From: Streptomyces albidoflavus | GTDB taxonomy: Bacteria; Actinomycetota; Actinomycetes; Streptomycetales; Streptomycetaceae | DNA length: 64,000 nucleotides | Reading direction: 5' to 3' | NCBI RefSeq assembly: GCF_000719955.1 | Contig: NZ_JOII01000003.1 | Location: 186,001-250,000, forward strand | Shown: piece after piece, positions 8,808 to 17,354 of the stretch | How the letters are laid out: each line of letters opens with the position of its first letter | Numbering within the stretch: the stretch's first letter is position 1 | The notes under the pieces: generated by a model | The model's input: only the letters and a program-made list of their open reading frames with translations | Database searches by the model: none | What the model was told of the DNA's origin: nothing | Position numbers and translations under genes: made by a program

Positions 8808-9674
8808 ATGAACGCCACCGCGCCCGTCGCCCTTCAACTCGCCCGCTCCCGCACCGCCTTCGTCCTCGTGCACGGGGCCTGGCACAGCTCCGCCCAGTGG
8901 GCCGCCACGCTCCAGGCGCTGGCCCGCCTCGGCGCCGCCGGCTACGCCGTCGACCTGCCGGGGCACGGGCTCGACGGACCGCTGCCCGGCGGCTACCTGC
9001 TGCCCGGCCAGCCGGGGCTGCTCACCGAGAGGTCCCCGCTCGCCTCCGTGACGATGGACGACTGTGCCGAAGCCGTCCTTCAGACCCTGCGCGCGGCCCG
9101 CCGGCACCACCGGGTCGTCCTGGTCGCCCACAGCGCGGGCGGAGGCCCGGCCGCGCTGGCCGCCGAGCGGGCGCCGGACCTCGTCGACGCCCTCGTCCAC
9201 CTCTCCGCCTTCGTCCCCGCAGGCCGCCCCCGCTTCCTCGACTACATCGAGGCGCCCGAGAACGCCACCTCGCGCGGCCACTCCCTCTCCCTCGGCGACT
9301 CCGCCGCGCTCGGCGCCGTACGGATCAATCCGCTCTCACCCGACCCCGCCTACGTGGAGGAACTCCGCCTCGCCTACTACCAGGACACCCCGCCCGGCCG
9401 CTTCGCCCGCTGGCGTGCCGCCCTCGGCACCGACGTGCCGCTGTCCGTGCCCACCACGCCGGTCACCCTCACCCCGGAACGCTGGGGGAGCATCCCGCGC
9501 ACCTTCCTGCGCTGCGCGGAGGACCAGGCGCTCACCCCGGCGGTGCAGGACCTGATGATCGCGGAGACCGACCGGGCCATGCCCGGCCGCCGGTTCACGG
9601 TCCGGACCCTCCCCGGCGGCCACAGCCCGTTCGCCGCCCGGCCCGCCGAACTGGCGGCGGCCCTGCTGGCCTGA
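8808..9674 (+). CDS. Alpha/beta hydrolase
   Basis: A 288-residue alpha/beta-hydrolase-fold enzyme. It has an oxyanion segment LVHGAWHSSAQW near 20, the nucleophile elbow AHSAGG with S109, and a C-terminal histidine in LPGGHSPF. The acid is probably the Asp in CAEDQALT. The absence of a signal peptide suggests a cytoplasmic enzyme of the salicylate/methyl-ester esterase-like group, but the substrate is unknown. Start choice is between ATG 8799 and ATG 8808, three codons apart. It is divergent from a LysR regulator with a palindromic operator between them, so it is probably inducible. Its stop is three bases from the stop of the convergent AraC gene. Confidence 0.87.
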   Translation: MNATAPVALQLARSRTAFVLVHGAWHSSAQWAATLQALARLGAAGYAVDLPGHGLDGPLPGGYLLPGQPGLLTERSPLASVTMDDCAEAVLQTLRAARRHHRVVLVAHSAGGGPAALAAERAPDLVDALVHLSAFVPAGRPRFLDYIEAPENATSRGHSLSLGDSAALGAVRINPLSPDPAYVEELRLAYYQDTPPGRFARWRAALGTDVPLSVPTTPVTLTPERWGSIPRTFLRCAEDQALTPAVQDLMIAETDRAMPGRRFTVRTLPGGHSPFAARPAELAAALLA

Positions 9675-9677
9675 GCC

Positions 9678-10520
9678 TCAGGCCCCGGCCCCGTCGCGGG
9701 CGTACCGGGCCGGGGTCCGCCCGTACTCCTTGGCGAAGGCCGCCACGAAGGCCGACGGGCTGGCGTACCCCACCCGCCGGGCGATCCGGGTGACCGGCTC
9801 GGTGCCGAGCAGGGCGCGGGCGGCGCTCAGCCGCAGCAGGGTCCGCCAGCGGGTGTAGGACATGCCGAACTCCCGCTGGAAGTCGCGTTGCAGGGTCTTG
9901 GCGCTGATGTGCAGCTGGGCCGCCCACGCCGCCAGCTCCCGGGTGTCCGAGGGGTCGTGGGCCAGCGCGCGGGCCACCCGCAGCGCGTGCCCCGCACCGC
10001 GGCCCGAGGCCGGGGCGCCGGGCGGGCCGTCCCCGGCGAAGGAGTACGGCACCAGGGCCGCCATGATGCGCGCCCGGTCCGCCAGCGCGTCCGCCTCGGC
10101 CACCCCGGAACGGGCCAGCCCCCGGACGAGCCGCCCGGTCTCCTCCGGGACCACCACCGGGCCGGCGCGCAACTCCGCCAGGGCGGCCGGGACTTCACGC
10201 AGGCAGATCCGGTACACCGTCTGCCGGTCGGCGGCCCGCACCTCGTGGCTGACCGCCCGCTGCGCCCAGAACGCCTCACCGGGCCCCAGGAAGCGGGCCT
10301 CGGCTCCGTGCAGCGCCGACAAGGCACCGTCCGGCGACCAGTAGAGCTGGTGCAGGAAGTCCTGCCGGGCGATGGCGCCGAACTCCAGCGGCCCCGCCGA
10401 CTGGTAGCGCAGCACGAAGATGCCCTCCGGGCGCCCCAGGCCGTAGCCGTACTCCTGGCAGCGCACGGGATCGTCCCCTCGTTGTCCCCCGAGCGACACA
10501 ACGCGTCCTTTCAGCGACAC
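9678..10520 (-). CDS. AraC-family regulator next to the iron operon
   Basis: A 280-residue protein with an N-terminal cupin-like sensor domain (about 20-130) and a C-terminal pair of AraC helix-turn-helix motifs. The first is ELAAWAAQLHISAKTLQRDF; the second is RIARRVGYASPSAFVAAF, followed by the family signature F-x-K-E-Y-G-x-T-P. The gene diverges from the siderophore-binding lipoprotein gene, and an iron box sits in the 86-base gap, ten bases from this start. By analogy with iron-regulated AraC activators it may tune uptake of one siderophore. The ligand is unknown. Confidence 0.88.
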   Translation of the reverse strand: MSLKGRVVSLGGQRGDDPVRCQEYGYGLGRPEGIFVLRYQSAGPLEFGAIARQDFLHQLYWSPDGALSALHGAEARFLGPGEAFWAQRAVSHEVRAADRQTVYRICLREVPAALAELRAGPVVVPEETGRLVRGLARSGVAEADALADRARIMAALVPYSFAGDGPPGAPASGRGAGHALRVARALAHDPSDTRELAAWAAQLHISAKTLQRDFQREFGMSYTRWRTLLRLSAARALLGTEPVTRIARRVGYASPSAFVAAFAKEYGRTPARYARDGAGA

Positions 10521-10529
10521 ATCCGGTAG

Positions 10530-10548
10530 ATAAGTAAGGCTAACCTAA
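10530..10548. promoter_or_regulatory. Iron box (DmdR/IdeR-type operator)
   Basis: This 19-base site matches the DtxR/IdeR consensus TWAGGTWAGSCTWACCTWA at 17 of 19 positions; the core reads AAGGCTAACCTAA. It lies between the divergent AraC and siderophore-binding protein genes, so iron-loaded DmdR1/IdeR could repress both. The match was counted by eye against the published consensus. Confidence 0.85.
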
Positions 10549-10606
10549 CCACGTCGCCCTCGCGGGTGGCATCTCATCGCACCGAACGCCGAAGGAAACG
10601 CGCTCC

Positions 10607-11671
10607 ATGTCCCCGACTTCCCCGCCGCCCGCCCCGACCCCCGCCACCGAGGCGCCCGGCGCCCGGCGCCGCCCGCGTTTCTTCCGCGCCCCGCTGCGGG
10701 CCGGCGCCCTCGGCCTCGCGCTCGCCCTGGGCCTCACCGCCTGCGGCACCGCCACCGAGGACAAGGCCGGCGACAAGCCGAAGACCCGGGTCTTCAAGGC
10801 CGACAACGGCGAGATCGAGATCCCGGCCGACCCGAAGCGCGTGGTCGCCACCGGGTACGCGGTGCCGGCCCTGATCGAGGCCGACGCGGCGCTGGTCGGC
10901 ATCTCCACCTGGAAGCGCGGCCTGGACCTGATGACCGACAAGCACCTCGCCCGCTACGAGAAGGTCCCCAAGGTCGCCGGCGAGACCGCCGCCGAGACCA
11001 ACTACGAGGCCATCGCCAAGGCCCGCCCCGACCTGATCGTGATCGGCGTGCCCACCCCCGTCCTCGCCGACATCGACGTGAAGCGGCTGGAGTCGGTCGC
11101 CCCGGTCGTCGCGATCGGCCCGACCCAGCCCGACGCCTGGCGCACCCTCTCCCGCCGCCAGTCCGACGCGGCCGGCCGCCTCGACCACTTCGAGGAGGCC
11201 AAGGAGGCGTACGAGAAGCGCGCCGGCGAGCTGCGCAAGAAGTACGCCAAGGTCCTGGACGGGCGGCGGTTCGGCCACGTCGGCGCCTACAGCGAGGCCG
11301 GGAAGGGCTCCTTCCAGCGCGAGTTCTCCCGCTCCTGGGGCACCAACATCGCCGAGGACATCGGCGTCACCTACTACGGCGAGGTGAAGAAGAAGACCGG
11401 CGGCAGCGGCGACGTCAGCGAGAACCCCTCCATCGAGCAGCTGCCCGAGAGCCTCGGCGACGCCGACGTCGTCACGTACACCGTGCAGCCAGACGGCGAA
11501 CCGGCCGCCGCCGTGCAGTACGTGCTCGACTCCCCGCTGTGGAAGGAACTCCCCGCCGTCCGCGACGGGCTGACCGTGCCGCTGCGCTACACCGAGGCCG
11601 CGACCTACCCCTCCGCCCTGCGCACCCTGGACGCCCTCGACAAGGCGCTCCAGCCGCTCCTGGACCGGTGA
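10607..11671 (+). CDS. Iron-siderophore ABC transporter substrate-binding lipoprotein
   Basis: A 354-residue FecB/FepB-type binding protein. An Arg-rich N-terminus is followed by a hydrophobic stretch and the lipobox LGLTAC (C46), so it should be anchored to the outer face of the membrane. The periplasmic-binding fold starts near residue 60 (IEIPADPKRVVATGYAVP), and the middle has the class III signature ARPDLIVIG. The ATG has an AAGGAAA ribosome-binding site. It is the first gene of a probable iron-repressed operon with the siderophore-interacting protein, two permeases and the ATPase. The exact siderophore cannot be read from the sequence. Confidence 0.93.
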   Translation: MSPTSPPPAPTPATEAPGARRRPRFFRAPLRAGALGLALALGLTACGTATEDKAGDKPKTRVFKADNGEIEIPADPKRVVATGYAVPALIEADAALVGISTWKRGLDLMTDKHLARYEKVPKVAGETAAETNYEAIAKARPDLIVIGVPTPVLADIDVKRLESVAPVVAIGPTQPDAWRTLSRRQSDAAGRLDHFEEAKEAYEKRAGELRKKYAKVLDGRRFGHVGAYSEAGKGSFQREFSRSWGTNIAEDIGVTYYGEVKKKTGGSGDVSENPSIEQLPESLGDADVVTYTVQPDGEPAAAVQYVLDSPLWKELPAVRDGLTVPLRYTEAATYPSALRTLDALDKALQPLLDR

Positions 11672-11676
11672 CCGGC

Positions 11677-12549
11677 ATGACCACCGAACACTCCCACCCG
11701 CACCCCCGCGTCCGCCGGGCCGGACCCGACGACCCCACCGTCGACCGCTCCGACCCCGGTCCCAAGGTCGCCGAACACCACCGCGCGGGCACCGCCCTGG
11801 CCCGCATCCCCTACCCGATCGAGGTCCGCACCCTGGAGGTGCTGGCCCGCACCTGGATCAACCCGCGCATGGTCCGCCTGACCCTCGTCGGCCCCGGACT
11901 CGACGGCTTCCACACCCACCAGGCCGACGACCACGTCAAACTCGTCTTCCCCGACCCGGACGGCACCCTGCGCCCGCCGGTGCCCGCCCCCGGGGGCATG
12001 CTGACCTGGCCGCGCCCGAGCCCCCTCAGCCGCGTCTACACCGTGCGCCGGTACGACGCCGCCGCCCGCGAACTCGACCTGGACTTCGTGGTCCACGAGG
12101 GCGGGCACGCCTCCGGCTGGGCCGTCTCGGTGCCGCTGGGGGAGCGGATCACCGTGGCGGGACCGCCCGGCGCCAAGTCCTTCCCGCACACCTACGACCA
12201 CTACCTCTTCGCCGTGGACGCCACCGCCCTGCCGGCTCTCGCCCGCTGGCTGGAGGAGAGCCCGCAGGACGTCTCCGCGCAGGTGGTGCTGGAGACCGAC
12301 GAGGAGTGCGAGCACGCCTACCCGCTCGCCGAGCGCCCCGGCGTCGAGGTGATCCGCCTGACCCGTGCGGGCGGCCCGTCCCGGCTCGCCGGCACGGTGC
12401 GCGGACTGCCCGCCCGCCCCGGCCGGAGCTTCCTCTTCGCCGCCGGCGAGTCCGGCGACATCAAGCCGCTGCGGGCCTGGAGCCAGGACCGCTGCGACGC
12501 CCTGTTCACCGGCTACTGGAAGCGCGGAGTGGCCGGACTTGAGGACTGA
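11677..12549 (+). CDS. Siderophore-interacting protein (ferric-siderophore reductase)
   Basis: A 290-residue member of the SIP/ViuB family: flavin-binding beta-barrel with the FAD motif SRVYTVRRYD (about 112-121), then an NAD(P)H-like domain ending in FAAGESGDIKPLRAW and the family-typical YWKRG. These cytoplasmic flavoenzymes reduce ferric siderophores to release iron. Start choice is ATG 11677 or GTG 11668; the latter overlaps the upstream stop as GTGA. Its position between the binding protein and the permeases shows that uptake and iron release are coupled in one operon. Confidence 0.9.
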   Translation: MTTEHSHPHPRVRRAGPDDPTVDRSDPGPKVAEHHRAGTALARIPYPIEVRTLEVLARTWINPRMVRLTLVGPGLDGFHTHQADDHVKLVFPDPDGTLRPPVPAPGGMLTWPRPSPLSRVYTVRRYDAAARELDLDFVVHEGGHASGWAVSVPLGERITVAGPPGAKSFPHTYDHYLFAVDATALPALARWLEESPQDVSAQVVLETDEECEHAYPLAERPGVEVIRLTRAGGPSRLAGTVRGLPARPGRSFLFAAGESGDIKPLRAWSQDRCDALFTGYWKRGVAGLED

Positions 12550-13540
12550 ACCACCCCGCACCGCCCTGCTCTTCGGCGTCCTGGTGCTGCTCCTGGCCGC
12601 CGCCGTCGCCAGCCTCGCCGTCGGCACGCGCACCGTGCCGCCGGCCGAGGTCTGGCGCGCCCTCACCGACGCCCCGCCCGGCGACGGCACCACCCTCGCC
12701 CACCACCTGGTGATCCGCGAGGTACGCCTGCCCCGCACGGTCATCGGCGTCCTGGTCGGAGCCGCCCTCGCCGTCTCCGGCGCGCTCATGCAGACCCTCA
12801 CCCGCAACGCCCTCGCCGAACCGGGCGTGCTCGGGGTGACCGGCGGCGCCGGTTTCGCCGTCACCCTCGGGGCGGTCGCGGGCCTCGCCGGTTCGCAGGC
12901 CGCCCAGCTCGGCCTCGCCACCCTCGGCGCCCTGCTCGCGGCGCTCCTCGTGTACGCCGTGGGCCGCGCGTCCCCGCTGCGCCTGGTGCTGGCCGGGACC
13001 GCGCTCGGGTTCGTGCTCGCCGGGTTCTCGCTCGCCCTGCGCATGACGCTCCCCGACGTCTTCGACACGTACCGCTTCTGGGTGGTCGGTTCGCTCGCCG
13101 GGCGGGAGCAGGTGCCCTATCTGCTGCCGCTGCTGGTGATCGTCGCCGGACTGGCCGGGGCGCTGCTGGCCGCCCGGCCGCTCCAGGCGCTGGGGCTCGG
13201 CACCGAGGTGGCGCGCACCCTGGGCAGCCGGGTGCGGCGGACCCGGATCACCGTGCTGGTCCTCATCACGGTGCTGGCCGGGGCGGCGACCGCGCTGGCC
13301 GGGCCGATCGCCTTCCTCGGCCTGATGGTCCCGCACCTGGCCCGCCGCCTGGCCGGCGGCTCGGTCCGGCTGCTGCTGGGGCTCTGCATGGTGCTGGGCC
13401 CGCTGGTCCTGCTCACCGCCGACGTCGCGGCCCGGCTGCTGCTGCCCACCGGCGAGGTGCCGGTCGCCGTGGTCACCGCCTTCCTCGGCGGACCCGTACT
13501 CATCTGGGCCGTACGACGCTATGGGGCGGTGACGCTGTGA
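12539..13540 (+). CDS. FecCD-family siderophore ABC permease, first subunit
   Basis: A 333-residue polytopic membrane protein of the BtuC/FecCD family with about nine to ten spans. Conserved signatures include GVLVGAALAVSGALMQTLTR and NALAEPGVLGVTGGAG near the start, and GPIAFLGLMVPHLAR, the cytoplasmic loop that contacts the ATPase. I chose the TTG at 12539 because GGAG lies nine bases upstream and it leads straight into the first membrane span. It overlaps the previous gene by 11 bases. It pairs with the next permease gene to form the channel. Confidence 0.88.
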   Translation: MRTEPPRTALLFGVLVLLLAAAVASLAVGTRTVPPAEVWRALTDAPPGDGTTLAHHLVIREVRLPRTVIGVLVGAALAVSGALMQTLTRNALAEPGVLGVTGGAGFAVTLGAVAGLAGSQAAQLGLATLGALLAALLVYAVGRASPLRLVLAGTALGFVLAGFSLALRMTLPDVFDTYRFWVVGSLAGREQVPYLLPLLVIVAGLAGALLAARPLQALGLGTEVARTLGSRVRRTRITVLVLITVLAGAATALAGPIAFLGLMVPHLARRLAGGSVRLLLGLCMVLGPLVLLTADVAARLLLPTGEVPVAVVTAFLGGPVLIWAVRRYGAVTL

Positions 13541-14619
13541 AGGTGGAGGAGAAGAGGGCGCGGGAGGACCGTGCCCCGGAGATGGGGAGCCCCGTCGTCG
13601 CCCGGCCCCCGCTGGCCGTCCGGATCGGGCCCTTCTCGGCCGCCGTCGAGCGGCGCGGCGCCGTCGCCGCCGTGGTCCTGGCCGCCGTCGCCGCCGTCCT
13701 CGCCTTCGTGGGGCTGTGCCGGGGGGACGCCTGGGACGCGCCCGGCGAGGTGATCGCCGCGCTGGCCGGTCACGGTGACGCGGCCTTCGTGGTGCAGGAG
13801 TGGCGGCTGCCCCGGGTGACGGCGGCGCTGGCCTTCGGGGCCGCCCTCGGCGCCGCCGGAGCCGTCTTCCAGAACCTCACCCGTAACCCGCTGGGCAGCC
13901 CCGACGTGATCGGGCTCGACGCGGGCGCCTACACCGGCGCGCTGGTCGCCCTCACCGTGCTCTCCGGCACCAGCGTCCAACTGGCGGTCGGCTCGGTGGC
14001 CGGCGGGCTGGCCGCGGCCGTCGTCGTCTACCTGCTCTCGCTCGGCTCCGGCCTCGGCGGCCTGCGGCTGGTCGTCATCGGCATCGCCGTCAACGCGATG
14101 CTCACCGCGCTCAACTCCTGGATCGTGCTCCGCGCCGAACTGGAGGTCGCCATGGCGGCCGTCGGCTGGAGCGCCGGTTCGCTCAACGGCATCGGCTGGG
14201 AGGACCTGCGCCTGCCGCTGGCGATCCTCGCCGCCCTCGCCGTGCTGCTCGCGGCGCTGGCCCGCCCCATGCACCAGGTCGCGGTCGGCGACGACCTCGC
14301 CGTCACCTCCGGCGTCCGGCTCTCCGGCTACCGGCCGCTGGTGGTGCTCGCCGGAGTCGGCTGCACCGCGACCGTCACCGCGGTGGCGGGGCCGGTCGTC
14401 TTCATCGCCCTGGCCGCCCCGCAGATCGGCCGCCGCCTGGCCGGGGCGGCCGGCGTCCCGCTGCTCCCGGCCGCGCTGACCGGCGCGGTGCTCCTGCTGG
14501 TCGCCGACCTGACCGCGCAGACCGTCCTCGCCCCGGTGGCGCTGCCGGTCGGCGCCGTCACCACGGTCGTCGGCGGCGGCTACCTCCTCTGGCTCCTCGT
14601 CCGCGAGGTGCGCCGATGA
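13537..14619 (+). CDS. FecCD-family siderophore ABC permease, second subunit
   Basis: A 360-residue FecCD permease with the same signatures: LPRVTAALAFGAALGAAGAV, NPLGSPDVIGLDAGAYTG and GPVVFIALAAPQIGRR. The GTG start overlaps the upstream stop as GTGA, and the stop overlaps the ATPase start as ATGA, so the three genes are coupled. A charged 25-residue N-terminal tail precedes the first membrane span. Paired FecC/FecD-like subunits are normal for actinomycete ferric-siderophore importers. Confidence 0.92.
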   Translation: MKVEEKRAREDRAPEMGSPVVARPPLAVRIGPFSAAVERRGAVAAVVLAAVAAVLAFVGLCRGDAWDAPGEVIAALAGHGDAAFVVQEWRLPRVTAALAFGAALGAAGAVFQNLTRNPLGSPDVIGLDAGAYTGALVALTVLSGTSVQLAVGSVAGGLAAAVVVYLLSLGSGLGGLRLVVIGIAVNAMLTALNSWIVLRAELEVAMAAVGWSAGSLNGIGWEDLRLPLAILAALAVLLAALARPMHQVAVGDDLAVTSGVRLSGYRPLVVLAGVGCTATVTAVAGPVVFIALAAPQIGRRLAGAAGVPLLPAALTGAVLLLVADLTAQTVLAPVALPVGAVTTVVGGGYLLWLLVREVRR

Positions 14620-15473
14620 CCCCCGGCACCGGCCGCCCCGGCCTCGTACCACCACCGGCCCCCGCGCCGAGACCGAACCCCCGGAAAGAACCCACCGCCA
14701 TGCCCCGCCTCACCGCCGACGCCCTCGAACTCGCCTACGGGGACCGGGTGGTCGCCCCGCGCCTCACCCTGGACATCCCGGACGGCGCCTTCACCGCCGT
14801 CGTGGGCGCCAACGCCTGCGGCAAGTCGACCCTGCTCAAGGCCCTCGTCCGGCTCCTCACCCCGAACTCCGGGACCGTCCGCTGGGACGGCGAGGACCTG
14901 CACGCCCTGCGCCCCAAGACGGTCGCCCGCCGGCTCGGCTTCCTCCCGCAGGGGCTGACCGCGCCGGAGAACACCCTGGTCCGCCAGCTCGTGGCCCGGG
15001 GCCGCTACCCGCACCAGTCGCTGCTGGCCACCTGGTCCCCGGCCGACGAACAGGCCGTCGCCGACGCGATGGCGGCCGCCGGCGTCGCCGAACTGGCCGA
15101 GCGGCGCGTGGAGGAGCTCTCCGGCGGCCAGCGCCAGCGGGTCTGGGTCGCCATGGTGCTGGCGCAGGAGACCCCGTACCTGCTCCTCGACGAGCCGACC
15201 ACCTTCCTCGACCTTGCCCATCAGTACCAACTGCTGCGGCTGCTGGCCCGGTTGCGCGACGAGGGCCGTACGGTTGTCGCGGTCCTCCACGACCTCAACC
15301 AGGCGTGCCGCTTCGCCGACCACCTGGTGGCGATGCGCGGCGGCCGGGTGGTCGCCCAGGGCGCCCCCGCCGACATCGTCGACGCCGCCCTGGTCGAGGC
15401 CGTCTTCGACCTGGAGTGCGTGGTGGTCCCCGACCCGGTCACCGGGACGCCGATGGTGGTCCCGCACGCGTGA
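14616..15473 (+). CDS. Siderophore ABC transporter ATP-binding protein (FecE-like)
   Basis: An ATPase with all canonical motifs: Walker A GANACGKST, a Q-loop in FLPQG, signature LSGGQRQR, Walker B YLLLDEPT, D-loop FLDL and H-loop LHDL. Unusually the Walker A carries Ala-Cys in the loop, as in other FecE-like proteins. From ATG 14616, which overlaps the permease stop as ATGA, it is 285 residues with a Pro-rich leader. ATG 14701 would give 257 residues and start directly at the domain. Either is possible. It energises import through the two upstream permeases. Confidence 0.92.
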   Translation: MTPGTGRPGLVPPPAPAPRPNPRKEPTAMPRLTADALELAYGDRVVAPRLTLDIPDGAFTAVVGANACGKSTLLKALVRLLTPNSGTVRWDGEDLHALRPKTVARRLGFLPQGLTAPENTLVRQLVARGRYPHQSLLATWSPADEQAVADAMAAAGVAELAERRVEELSGGQRQRVWVAMVLAQETPYLLLDEPTTFLDLAHQYQLLRLLARLRDEGRTVVAVLHDLNQACRFADHLVAMRGGRVVAQGAPADIVDAALVEAVFDLECVVVPDPVTGTPMVVPHA

Positions 15474-15557
15474 CGGCGGGGGCGTCTCACTAGGGTGGAC
15501 GGGTGAACGCGCCCGGGCCGTCCGGTCTCCGGCGTGCGGGGACGGGGGGCACGAACC

Positions 15558-17354
15558 ATGGCGAGGAACGAGCGGCGGGATCGCAGCGGCCCAGGAGCGC
15601 GGCCGGGCCACGCACGCCGGGTCCCCTACGCGGACCCGGGGGTACCGGACCACCGCACTCCGCTCAGGTTCCTGTGGTGGCTGACGACCAGCCAGCGCCG
15701 CCGCGTGCTGCTCGGGTCCCTCTGGGGCACCGCCTGGATGTGCCTGCTCATCGCCCCGCCCTACCTGATGTCCCGGGCGATCGACGACGGCCTGCGCGGC
15801 CGGGACGCCGGGGCGCTGCTCCTGTGGACGGGCGCGCTGCTCGCCACCGGCGCCGCCCTCGCCGTCCTCGGCATCCTGCGCCACCGCACCATGACCCGGG
15901 TCCGGGTGGACGCGGCCTACCGGACCGTGCAGGTGGTCACCCGCCACGTCACCCGCCTCGGCTCCGCCCTGCCCCGGCAGGTCTCCGCCGGGGAACTCAC
16001 CCATCTCCAGGCGGGAGACATCGGCCGGATCGCCCAGACCCTGACCGTCACCGGCCCCGGCGTCGGCGCGGCCGCCGCCTACGCGGTCACCGCCGTCCTG
16101 CTCCTCGGGATCTCCCCGCTGCTCGCCCTGGTCGTCCTGCTCGGCGTCCCCGCCCTCGCCCTGACGGTCGGCCCGCTGCTCGGCCGGCTCCACGGCGCCG
16201 AGGGCCGCTACCGCGAGGAGCAGGGGCAGCTGACCGCGCTCGCCGGTGACCTGGTGGCCGGGCTGGGCGTCCTCAACGGCATCGGCGGCAAACGGGTCTT
16301 CGCCGCCCGCCACCACGCCCGCTCCCAGGCCCTCGTCCCGCTCGGCTACCGCGTCGCCGCCCTCACCAGCTGGGTACAGGCCCTCACCGCCTGCCTCCTC
16401 GTCCTCTTCCTCGCCGTCGTCACCTGGATCGGCGCGCGCATGGCGGCCGCCGGCACCATCACCGTCGGCGAACTGGTGGCGGTCTACGGCTACGTCTCCG
16501 CGCTGCTGGTCCCCGTCTCGGCCTTCATCGAGGGCGCCGACGACCTGCCCCGCGGCCTCGTCTCCGCCCGCCGCGTCACCGACATCCTCGCCCTGGCCCC
16601 ACCGCCCGCCACCGGCCGGCCCCGCCTCGACCCGCCGAAGACCCCGGCCGAGCTGTACGACCCCGACTCCGGCCTCACCGTCACCCCGGGCAGAGTCACC
16701 GCCCTGGTGGGCGTACGGCCCGAGGAGACCCGCGCCGTCGCCGAACGCCTCGCCGGGCACGGCGCCTCCGCCGTCACCTGGGGCGGCACCCCCCTGGCCG
16801 CCTGGGACCGGGACGCCCTGCGGCGCCACCTCCTCCTCGCCGACCACGACGCCTACCTCTTCGCCGGCGACCTGCGCACCGCCCTCTCCGGCCGCACCGA
16901 CCGCCCCGGCGACACCGTCCGGGCCGCCCTCGACGCGGCGGCCGCCACCGACATCGCCGACGGTCTGCCCGACGGGCTCGACGGCCACCTCGACGACCAG
17001 GCACGCAACGTCTCCGGCGGCCAGCGCCAGCGCCTCAGGCTCGCCCGCGCCCTGCTCGCGGAGCCCGAGGTGCTCCTCCTGGTCGAACCGACCTCCGCCC
17101 TCGACGCGCACACCGAGGCGACGGTCGCCACCCGCCTCGCCGCCCACCGGCGCGGGCGGACGACCCTGGTCGTCACCACCTCGCCGCTCGTCCTCGCCCA
17201 GGCCGACGAGGTCGCCCACCTGGACGACGGCAAGGTCCGCGCCACTGGCACCCACGGCGAACTCCTCGCCACCCGGCCCGCCTACGCGGCCCTGGTCCTG
17301 CGGGGCACCGCCCCCGACGCCGCACTCCGGCCCCTGGAAGGGGACGCCCGATGA
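15558..17354 (+). CDS. Exporter-fold ABC half-transporter with degenerate nucleotide site
   Basis: A 598-residue membrane-plus-ATPase protein with six spans in about 40-320, then a nucleotide-binding domain. The Walker A position reads GVRPEET (385-391) with no Lys, Walker B has VEP instead of DEP (V509-E510), and the H-loop His is missing (VTTSPLV). The signature SGGQRQR (486-492) is intact. It should pair with the next gene, overlapping by ATGA, whose motifs are complementary. The ATG at 15558 is preferred over an in-frame GTG at 15534. It follows the siderophore operon by 84 bases and resembles the IrtAB/YbtPQ arrangement, so it may move siderophores in either direction. Confidence 0.9.
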   Translation: MARNERRDRSGPGARPGHARRVPYADPGVPDHRTPLRFLWWLTTSQRRRVLLGSLWGTAWMCLLIAPPYLMSRAIDDGLRGRDAGALLLWTGALLATGAALAVLGILRHRTMTRVRVDAAYRTVQVVTRHVTRLGSALPRQVSAGELTHLQAGDIGRIAQTLTVTGPGVGAAAAYAVTAVLLLGISPLLALVVLLGVPALALTVGPLLGRLHGAEGRYREEQGQLTALAGDLVAGLGVLNGIGGKRVFAARHHARSQALVPLGYRVAALTSWVQALTACLLVLFLAVVTWIGARMAAAGTITVGELVAVYGYVSALLVPVSAFIEGADDLPRGLVSARRVTDILALAPPPATGRPRLDPPKTPAELYDPDSGLTVTPGRVTALVGVRPEETRAVAERLAGHGASAVTWGGTPLAAWDRDALRRHLLLADHDAYLFAGDLRTALSGRTDRPGDTVRAALDAAAATDIADGLPDGLDGHLDDQARNVSGGQRQRLRLARALLAEPEVLLLVEPTSALDAHTEATVATRLAAHRRGRTTLVVTTSPLVLAQADEVAHLDDGKVRATGTHGELLATRPAYAALVLRGTAPDAALRPLEGDAR